Positions 5,899 to 11,195 of a stretch of 11,195 nucleotides of DNA are shown piece after piece. Source of the DNA: an uncultured Actinomycetes bacterium (GTDB lineage Bacteria > Actinomycetota > Acidimicrobiia > Acidimicrobiales > Ilumatobacteraceae); contig CAIOHI010000083.1 of assembly GCA_903858075.1 (NCBI GenBank), forward strand, positions 1 through 11,195. The letters are read 5' to 3'. The notes beneath the pieces are model-generated. The model searched no databases. It saw nothing but the letters and a program-made list of their open reading frames with translations, and was not told where the DNA came from. Every line of letters starts with the position of its first letter. The stretch's first letter is position 1. Made by a program: the position numbers and the translations under genes.

Positions 5899-5927
5899 AG
5901 GGTAGTACCGTGATGGTGTTATGTCAC
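5899..5927 (-). promoter_or_regulatory. ispD promoter, leaderless
   Basis: On the minus strand GTGACA (5922-5927; five of six with TTGACA) is separated by exactly 17 bp from TACCCT (5899-5904; TANNNT). The -10 ends seven bases before the ispD ATG, so the mRNA would start at the start codon. The -35 overlaps the first codons of the divergent crp-like gene. This is the best-formed promoter in the window. Confidence 0.65.
5906..5911 (+). promoter_or_regulatory. Candidate -10 of the CRP-family gene
   Basis: TACCGT on the plus strand fits TANNNT and lies nine bases before the ATG at 5921, giving a leader of only two or three bases. No good -35 is seen at 16-19 bp. The gene has no Shine-Dalgarno at a usable distance (GAGGG at 5899-5903 is 17 bases away). 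Confidence 0.4.
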
Positions 5928-6586
5928 ATGCTTCCATCATTGCCTCCAGCGAGTTCTTCTCCGCCGCCTCCCCCGCCACCATCGACGCCATTGCCTCCTC
6001 GGCTCACGAAAAGAACCTGGTTCGTGGCGACGTGCTCTTTAAAGAAGGCGAAGCACCCGACGCCCTCTACATCGTGCTCTCTGGCCGCATTGCCATTGCA
6101 ATCGATAACAAGCCACTCGATTCACGCGAAAGCGTTGTTGCTCTCATGGTGGAAGGCGACCTCTTTGGCGACCTGGCACTGCTCGACGGTGGCGCTCGTA
6201 GCGCACTTGCCCGCGCGCTTGAGCCCTCGACCGTTTTGCACATTCCATATTCGGCAGTAGAGCCCCAGCTTTCAACCAACCCCGATCTGTTGTGGGGCAT
6301 CACCCGTGTTCTTGCCCGTCGCTTACGTGCCATGGATGAAGCTTTAGCCGACAGCGTTTTTCTCGACGTCACTGGCCGCACTGCGAAACGTCTACTCGAA
6401 TTATCTGAAGGAAAAGACGAGTTCGTTCTTCCCGTTACTCAAGAAGAACTTGCCGGCATGGTGGGCGCTTCACGTGAACGCGTGAACAAAGCCATTGCCA
6501 GTTTCATTCGTTTGGGTTGGCTCGAGCAACGCGATCGTCAATACAAACTTCTTAATCGTCAAAATCTTGAAGTGCGCGCGAGCTAA
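5921..6586 (+). CDS. crp: CRP/FNR-family transcription regulator, cAMP-binding type
   Basis: This 221-residue cytosolic dimeric regulator resembles mycobacterial CRP (Rv3676) and corynebacterial GlxR. A cyclic-nucleotide-binding beta-roll occupies about 12-115 with the phosphate-binding cassette FGDLALLDGGARSALA (82-97). Arg93-Ser94, equivalent to E. coli Arg82-Ser83, are present, and Asp84 replaces the ribose-binding Glu. A dimer helix (about 120-145) leads to a winged helix-turn-helix at 171-215, with recognition region VGASRERVNKAIASFIRLGW (181-200) close to the actinobacterial CRP pattern. There are no FNR-type cysteines, so an iron-sulfur sensor is unlikely. The ATG at 5921 is supported by the family N-terminus (SEFF at 10-13). 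cAMP as ligand is inferred from the cassette. Confidence 0.88.
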   Translation: MSHASIIASSEFFSAASPATIDAIASSAHEKNLVRGDVLFKEGEAPDALYIVLSGRIAIAIDNKPLDSRESVVALMVEGDLFGDLALLDGGARSALARALEPSTVLHIPYSAVEPQLSTNPDLLWGITRVLARRLRAMDEALADSVFLDVTGRTAKRLLELSEGKDEFVLPVTQEELAGMVGASRERVNKAIASFIRLGWLEQRDRQYKLLNRQNLEVRAS

Positions 6587-6592
6587 CTCGCG
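6577..6592. terminator. Hairpin spanning the crp stop codon
   Basis: CGCGAG (6577-6582) and CTCGCG (6587-6592) form a perfect six-base-pair stem around the loop CTAA, whose last three bases are the crp stop codon. No T-run follows on the plus strand, and only a weak one follows on the minus strand. It sits between convergent genes 16 bp apart, so it may act as a bidirectional transcript end or as a 3'-end stabiliser; this is inference. Confidence 0.35.
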
Positions 6593-6602
6593 TCCATCAC
6601 AA

Positions 6603-7265
6603 CTACTGCGCAGCACTCAACCATTCTTTTGCGCGTCGAAAAGCATCAGCGGCATCATCTGCGCGATGCGCTGGCCTACTTGCATCGTGCGCAAAGGCGT
6701 GTTCACCTTCAGGGTAAAACGCAACGGTTGCGCCAGTTTGTCGTAACGCATCTACATCGTGCGCTGGTGTGTAGTGATCTTTCCCACCAATAATTGCTAA
6801 AACGCTTTCCGCATTTCCCGCCTGCAAATACTGCAGTGGTTCGCCTTGCAGTGCACTACGCCATCCCTCTGGCAGCGAGATCATTCCGTAAAAACTTGCA
6901 ATACGCGCAAACCGATTACTGCGAGCCGACTTAAAGCAGTACATGCCACCCATACAAAAACCCATCAGCACGGTGACTGGGGTATCGAGCAGGTCGGCTG
7001 CCTCATGAAGGTCACTTAAGTGCTTTTCGTCATCAATATCTTTGACTGCCGCGAAACGTGGTTCAACGTCGGCGCCAAGATTTTTACCTGGGAAAGGCTC
7101 TACGGCCGCAACGGCCATACCCCACTCGGTGGCCCACTGCGATACCAAATTGTCGTAAAGCGGCCGCAAGCCAAAAATGTCGGGGGTCACCACAAGCCCA
7201 ATACGAGGCGAGCCACTGGGGCGGGCAATTTCTACGTCGGTTCCGGAAGGCAAAATATGTCGCAC
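6603..7265 (-). CDS. Dienelactone hydrolase-family alpha/beta hydrolase
   Basis: This 220-residue alpha/beta hydrolase resembles dienelactone hydrolases. The Cys-Asp-His triad is visible: nucleophile Cys104 in the elbow GFCMGG (102-107), Asp163 in GGKDHYTP (160-167) and His189 in GEHAFAHD (187-194). PDIFGLRP at 28-35 matches the family's segment near the oxyanion region. There is no signal peptide, so it is cytosolic. The natural substrate is unknown; many members do not act on dienelactone. The GTG at 7265 is the earliest possible start because an in-frame TGA lies at 7278-7280. There is no Shine-Dalgarno. CACAAT six bases upstream (7272-7277) might be a leaderless -10. It is convergent with crp and divergent from the sigma-like gene. 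Confidence 0.88.
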   Translation of the reverse strand: MRHILPSGTDVEIARPSGSPRIGLVVTPDIFGLRPLYDNLVSQWATEWGMAVAAVEPFPGKNLGADVEPRFAAVKDIDDEKHLSDLHEAADLLDTPVTVLMGFCMGGMYCFKSARSNRFARIASFYGMISLPEGWRSALQGEPLQYLQAGNAESVLAIIGGKDHYTPAHDVDALRQTGATVAFYPEGEHAFAHDASRPAHRADDAADAFRRAKEWLSAAQ

Positions 7266-7344
7266 GCACTCATTGTGTCAGAGTGAGACTTGCGGTGAGA
7301 CCTTTGAGGGGAACCCAGGTGATGCACGTGGCGCATGGTGCCGT
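7266..7344. other. Divergent intergenic region lacking any recognisable promoter
   Basis: These 79 bases separate the hydrolase and sigma-like start codons. They contain no TA dinucleotide on either strand, so no TANNNT -10 is possible here, unlike the other divergent regions in the window. No inverted repeat or CRP site stands out. Confidence 0.6.
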
Positions 7345-8268
7345 ATGCAAACAACACAGAGCACCATCACACCCACAGAACCATTTAATAAATACGAATA
7401 CGTACCCTTAGTTCGTGCCGATTTCACCACACCCTCGGTGAAAATCATTGTCGACGAGTGGAATGCCATCGCACGGCGACCCTCATGCATTGCGCATGCC
7501 AACGCGTGGGGCCTACCCGGTGAACCTGTAACCCACCTCGACCAGATGCTGGTGCGCATGGGCTTTGATCGCCCATCTCACTGCGATGAATCTGACCAAT
7601 ATTTGGCACAGGTGGTTCGCCTCGCTCGTACCGACGAGCTCGCTGCTCGACTTGCGGTTCAACGTGTAGTTCCGCCCATTCTTGCCATTGCTAAACGGCG
7701 CGGTCGCATTCACCCCGGTGGAGTGGAAGAGGCGCTCAATGCGGTGATGGCCCAGGTGTGGTTGGTTGTTCGCACCTACCCCAGCGACAACCGACCACGC
7801 AAGATTGCCGCCAACATTGTGCGCGATGTGGAGTACAAAGAATTCGTTGTGCCACAACGCAAAAGGCAAACAACTGTGGAGCACTTTGACCCCGACGTCG
7901 TCGACGGCTTTTTGCGCGATATGACACGTGAGCCGAACAGCATCTTTTCCGGATACGACGGCAGCAATGACGCCATCACTGAACTTGAATCTCGCAATAT
8001 GAACCCCGAGCGACTCGCTCTTTTAAGACTGGTTGCGGCCGGATACACGAGCAAAGAGATTGGAATTATTTTACGAATTCGTGCCCGCACTGTTCGTTGG
8101 CAACGCGCCGAAGCACTCAGCTTTGCTCGGTCAGCTCTATCGACTGAAAACTTTAAAGCGATTCGCATTTACGAGGAAAAAGAACGCCAACGCCTTAGCG
8201 GTGGCGCAACTTCACTCGCCGCAAACGCAAGCTGTTCAACACCACAAAAACACTTGAACATGCCATAG
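7345..8268 (+). CDS. Unassigned sigma-factor-like helix-turn-helix protein
   Basis: This 307-residue protein is not one I can name. A central part (about 93-170: VVRLARTDELAARLAVQRVVP, then EEALNAVMAQVWLVVRTYP, NRPRKIAANIVRDVEYKEF) has the rhythm of sigma-70 region 2. A C-terminal part (about 222-265: ERLALLRLVAAGYTSKEIG, IILRIRARTVRWQRAEAL) looks like a region-4/LuxR-type helix-turn-helix. The order fits a divergent ECF-like sigma factor or a DNA-binding relative, with about 90 extra N-terminal residues of unknown role. The basic stretch VVPQRKRQ (168-175) follows region 2. I recall similar hypothetical proteins in actinobacteria but cannot name the family. The ATG at 7345 is the first plausible start, without a Shine-Dalgarno. 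No anti-sigma gene is adjacent. Its last 24 codons overlap copA on the other strand. Confidence 0.7.
   Translation: MQTTQSTITPTEPFNKYEYVPLVRADFTTPSVKIIVDEWNAIARRPSCIAHANAWGLPGEPVTHLDQMLVRMGFDRPSHCDESDQYLAQVVRLARTDELAARLAVQRVVPPILAIAKRRGRIHPGGVEEALNAVMAQVWLVVRTYPSDNRPRKIAANIVRDVEYKEFVVPQRKRQTTVEHFDPDVVDGFLRDMTREPNSIFSGYDGSNDAITELESRNMNPERLALLRLVAAGYTSKEIGIILRIRARTVRWQRAEALSFARSALSTENFKAIRIYEEKERQRLSGGATSLAANASCSTPQKHLNMP
8175..8206 (-). terminator. Intrinsic terminator of copA, inside the opposing gene
   Basis: On the minus strand CGCCA-C-CGC, loop TAAG, GCG-T-TGGCG forms an eight-pair stem with one mismatch (8185-8206), followed at once by TTCTTTTTCC. This is a good Rho-independent terminator. 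The copA stop codon TAA (8195-8197) forms most of the loop. The whole element lies within codons near 280 of the convergent sigma-like gene. Confidence 0.65.
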
Positions 8269-10447
8269 CTAGGCCTGCCCACATGGGGTTCAGTTTTCCA
8301 CTTGCTGCCAAGGGTATTGCAGCAGCGTTATATGCAAAGGCCCAAAAAACGTTGGCACCAATTGTGCGCAACGTTGCGCGCGATAACGCAATGGCGTCGG
8401 CAACTAAACGAAGGTCACCACTCACAATAGTGAGATCGCTTGCTTGCATCGCAACATCTGTGCCTGTGCCCATTGCAATACCAACATCAGCTTGCGCAAG
8501 TGCGGCCGCATCGTTCACGCCATCGCCCACCATTGCTACGGCGTATCCACGATCTTGCAGTTCTCGAATCACTGCAACTTTTTCATCGGGCAAAACACCA
8601 CCACGCACGTGATAATCGTCGGCTTCAATGCCCACTTGTAAGGCAATAGCCATTGCCGTTGCCTGGTTATCGCCCGTTAACAACACCGGCGCTAAGCCCA
8701 TAGCGCGCAAAGTTGCAATTGCTTCCTTACTTGTTGATTTTGGTTGATCAGCAACAACACACACGGCGCGAGCAGAGCCACCCCAAGCGGCAATCACTGC
8801 GGTATTACCTTCTGCTCGTGCGTCTGCTAGCACAGTACGCAATGGCCCCGGAATAAGAATAAGTTCCTTTTGCAACAAGCGCTCGTGGCCCACAATGACA
8901 CTGACGCCATCAACAACACCACGTGCACCCATGCCAGTTAACGAAACAAACTCCTGAACGTCGGGAAGTGTTCCGAATTCCTTTTGAGCGGCAATAGCAA
9001 TAGCGCGAGCAATGGGGTGCTCGCTAGCTAGTTCAAGTGCACCAATGATGCGCAGTGCATCGCCGCGTTCAATGCCTTCAGCGCACACCACGTTGCGCAG
9101 TTGCATGACGCCAGTGGTAACAGTGCCGGTCTTGTCGAACACCACAGTGTCAATGCGGCGCGTACTTTGCAGAACGTCGACACCTTTGATAACAATGCCT
9201 AGCTGTGCTCCACGGCCACTGCCCACCATGAGTGCAGTAGGTGTAGCAAGCCCCAGCGCACACGGGCACGCGATAATAAGAACTGCAACAGCGGCTGTGA
9301 AGGCTTTTGTTGCATCGCCATCTACAACAAACCAGGCAATCAATGTCACTAATGAAATGAGCAGTACAACCGGAACAAAAATGCTGCTCACCTTGTCGGC
9401 AAGTTTTTGCACTGGTGCTTTTGTTGCCTGTGCCTCACGTACCAGTTTCGCCATGTGAGCAAAGGTGGTGTCGGCCCCAACACGCGAAACACGCACCTTC
9501 AAGCGACCCGTCAAGTTGATAGTTGCACCAGTAACAGCATCACCCGCCACAACATCGACAGGCACACTTTCGCCCGTGAGCATCGACATATCAATGCTTG
9601 AATCACCCTCAATAACCACACCGTCGGTGGCAATTTTTTCGCCAGGTCGCACCACAATGATGTCGTTCACTTGCAAATTTTTGGCATCTACTTCACGCTC
9701 AACGCCATTTTCCAAAACAACTGCGGTGTGGGCGCCTAATGCCAACAACGCCCGCAATGCATTACCTGCACTACGTTTTGCGCGCGCTTCCAAATAGCGC
9801 CCCGCAAGAATGAAGACTGTTACGGTTGCTGCCACTTCAAAATACACGTGGTACGAACCATGGCTCATTCCCGACATACCCGCCATTGAGCCATAGCTAC
9901 TTGCGGCATCACCCCAAATCAACGCCCACAACGACCACGCCACTGCAGCAACTACCCCAATGGAAATAAGTGTGTCCATGGTGGTTGCCCGATGTCGCAA
10001 GTTCATTACTGCAGCTCTATGAAATGGCCATGCCCCCCACGTAACTACCGGAGCAGAAAATACAAGTGCCCACCATTGCCAGTTCTGAAACTGCATCGAC
10101 TCGAACATGGAAAAGAAAAACACTGGCGCAGTGAGCACTGCACATGTAACAAGTCGGTTACGCAAAGCCATGAGGCTCTCTGCAAATTCTTCCTCGGTTG
10201 CACCCACCGGTGCATCGGCCTCGCGCAGCGCTGCCCTGTAGCCCGCTTCTTCCACTGCTTGAATGAGTTCATCGGTTTGTATGCCAAATCGAGTTCGCAC
10301 AGTTGCGGTTTCCGTTGCATAGTTCACAGAGGCATCAACACCATCAATTTTGTTTAACTGATCTTGAATACGCGCTGCACAAGCCCCACAGGTCATACCG
10401 CTCACGGCAAATTCAACGCTGAGTGGAAGTTCTTCAAGAGTGCTCAT
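8195..10447 (-). CDS. copA: Cu(I)-exporting P1B-type ATPase
   Basis: This 750-residue membrane ATPase uses ATP to move Cu(I) out of the cytosol. One N-terminal heavy-metal domain carries GMTCGAC (Cys20, Cys23). TGES (291-294) is the actuator loop, CPC (394-396) the intramembrane copper site, DKTGT (438-442) the phosphorylated loop with Asp438, HP (477-478) the P1B signature, and TGDN (591-594) and GDGVND (641-646) the hinge motifs. Tyr706-Asn707 and MACSS (728-732) in the last two membrane helices are the marks of Cu(I) specificity. A Met/His-rich loop (188-200) lies between early helices. Length is normal. The ATG at 10447 overlaps the crotonase stop (ATGA), so the two are co-translated. No CsoR, CueR or chaperone gene is in the window. 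Confidence 0.95.
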   Translation of the reverse strand: MSTLEELPLSVEFAVSGMTCGACAARIQDQLNKIDGVDASVNYATETATVRTRFGIQTDELIQAVEEAGYRAALREADAPVGATEEEFAESLMALRNRLVTCAVLTAPVFFFSMFESMQFQNWQWWALVFSAPVVTWGAWPFHRAAVMNLRHRATTMDTLISIGVVAAVAWSLWALIWGDAASSYGSMAGMSGMSHGSYHVYFEVAATVTVFILAGRYLEARAKRSAGNALRALLALGAHTAVVLENGVEREVDAKNLQVNDIIVVRPGEKIATDGVVIEGDSSIDMSMLTGESVPVDVVAGDAVTGATINLTGRLKVRVSRVGADTTFAHMAKLVREAQATKAPVQKLADKVSSIFVPVVLLISLVTLIAWFVVDGDATKAFTAAVAVLIIACPCALGLATPTALMVGSGRGAQLGIVIKGVDVLQSTRRIDTVVFDKTGTVTTGVMQLRNVVCAEGIERGDALRIIGALELASEHPIARAIAIAAQKEFGTLPDVQEFVSLTGMGARGVVDGVSVIVGHERLLQKELILIPGPLRTVLADARAEGNTAVIAAWGGSARAVCVVADQPKSTSKEAIATLRAMGLAPVLLTGDNQATAMAIALQVGIEADDYHVRGGVLPDEKVAVIRELQDRGYAVAMVGDGVNDAAALAQADVGIAMGTGTDVAMQASDLTIVSGDLRLVADAIALSRATLRTIGANVFWAFAYNAAAIPLAASGKLNPMWAGLAMACSSVFVVLNSLRLRRVKLRHR

Positions 10448-11195
10448 GAATTTTCTTTCGCCTGTGCAGGAAACTCTGGATACCTTTTTTCTAGAAATGC
10501 TGCAATGCCTTCTTGCGCATCTGGGGTCACCGCAGCTGCTGCCATCATTCCTACCGCGTATGTATAGGCATCGCTCTCGCCCATTTGTACCTGTTTGTAA
10601 AAGGCAGCTTTTCCTAAACCTTTTGAATGCGCCGAGCCACGCGTCGCACGTTGCAATAAATCAAGTGTTGCTGCTTCTAGTTCGCTTGCTGGCACCACTG
10701 CATTCACAAACCCCCACTGCAATGCAGTTGCTGCATCTATGGCATCGCCCGTCAGCGCCATTTCCAGCGCACGCTTGCGACCAATGTTGCGCGACACCGC
10801 AACAAGGGGCGTATGACAAAACAAGCCACCCTTCCCGCCAGGAATGGCAAAAGAAGAAGTGTCGGCCGCCACAGCCAAATCGCATGTTGCTACCAGTTGG
10901 CACCCAGCTGCCGTTGCCAGCGCATGCACGCGTGCCACCACCACCTGTGGAATGGACTGGATGGTCTGCATCATTTTGGTGCAGGTATCGAACACTTCAT
11001 ATGTGGTTGCGTAATTGGCGCCAAACATGTCGCCAAAATTATGACCCGCAGAAAAAACGGGGCCATTGGCGGCAAGGATGACCCCGGTGGCATCGCTCTT
11101 CCCCACCGTGACAAAAGCCTTCGTGAGTTCTTTCAGCACCGGCAGCGACAGCGCATTGCGTTTTTCTGGCTGATTCAGCGTGAGGGTCACCACAT
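10444..11195 (-). CDS. ECHDC3-like enoyl-CoA hydratase/isomerase-family protein (5' end outside window)
   Basis: At least 250 residues of a crotonase-fold protein are present. Numbering from the GTG at 11193, TLNQPEKRNALS (5-16) is the family N-terminus, PVFSAGHNFGDM (45-56) forms one half of the oxyanion hole, and AAGCQLVATCDLAVA (95-109) the other. The segment FAIPGGKGGLFCHTPLVAVSR (115-135) matches the ECHDC3 subgroup rather than classical crotonase. Both catalytic glutamates of hydratases are absent: Gln99 and Gly119 are in their places. It therefore probably binds an acyl-CoA thioester, but ordinary hydratase activity is doubtful. The GTG is likely internal because family members usually have 10-15 residues before this point, so the gene continues beyond the window. 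It overlaps copA by four bases. Confidence 0.85.
   Translation of the reverse strand, partial: VVTLTLNQPEKRNALSLPVLKELTKAFVTVGKSDATGVILAANGPVFSAGHNFGDMFGANYATTYEVFDTCTKMMQTIQSIPQVVVARVHALATAAGCQLVATCDLAVAADTSSFAIPGGKGGLFCHTPLVAVSRNIGRKRALEMALTGDAIDAATALQWGFVNAVVPASELEAATLDLLQRATRGSAHSKGLGKAAFYKQVQMGESDAYTYAVGMMAAAAVTPDAQEGIAAFLEKRYPEFPAQAKENS

Noticed and set aside
5909..5928. A CRP site near the crp start (CGTGA and TCACA half-sites).
   Set aside because: The half-sites are 10 bases apart, not the six needed for a CRP dimer. I found no TGTGA-N6-TCACA elsewhere.
7310..7314. GGAAC upstream of the sigma-like gene as an ECF-type -35.
   Set aside because: No matching -10 (GTC/GTT type) occurs 16-17 bases downstream.
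7177..7344. An N-terminal extension of the sigma-like gene reaching into the hydrolase gene.
   Set aside because: The added sequence is antisense to conserved hydrolase codons and Cys-rich without a pattern. The first plausible start is ATG 7345.
10440..11081. A 213-codon plus-strand frame opposite the crotonase gene.
   Set aside because: Low-complexity Pro/His/Leu-rich translation with no motif. It is a shadow of the minus-strand gene.

Overview
The window looks like ordinary chromosome from an actinobacterium, most likely an Acidimicrobiia-type (Ilumatobacter-like) lineage with moderate GC. This rests on family-level recall, not a database search: a CysO-type sulfur carrier, CIRCE control of a lone groEL, a GlxR/Rv3676-like CRP, and an atypical IspF motif. 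Several genes have no Shine-Dalgarno but an actinobacterial -10 (TANNNT) six to nine bases before the start codon, which suggests leaderless or near-leaderless mRNAs. Genes are packed tightly: the longest gene-free stretch is 108 bp, and no mobile element, CRISPR array or rRNA is visible.

Layout. 1-1942 (minus strand): a NylA-like amidase, a CysO-like ubiquitin-fold sulfur carrier, then the first 25 codons of groEL behind a double CIRCE operator. 1965-2954 (plus): glycerate kinase, divergent from the amidase across only 22 bp and ending in stop-to-stop overlap with the next gene. 2951-5891 (minus): ispD, ispF, rlmB, tRNA-Thr(TGT) and a membrane-anchored LytR_C-domain protein, in that transcription order. 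5921-6586 (plus): a CRP-family regulator divergent from ispD. 6603-7265 (minus): a dienelactone hydrolase-family protein. 7345-8268 (plus): an unassigned sigma-factor-like helix-turn-helix protein. 8195-11195 (minus): an ECHDC3-like crotonase-fold protein (5' end outside the window) translationally coupled to a CopA-type Cu(I) ATPase.

How the genes relate. ispD and ispF are consecutive MEP-pathway isoprenoid genes, overlapping by ATGA, followed three bases later by the 23S rRNA methyltransferase gene. CysO is normally part of a protein-bound cysteine synthesis route, but its usual partners (CysM and the Mec protease) are not here. The copper ATPase is coupled to an acyl-CoA-type enzyme rather than to a copper regulator or chaperone.

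I see no obvious new multi-gene system. The points most worth a second look are the sigma-like protein, the overlapping CIRCE pair, the two very compact divergent promoters, the copA terminator lying inside the opposing gene, and the CysO tail that appears to need proteolytic maturation.
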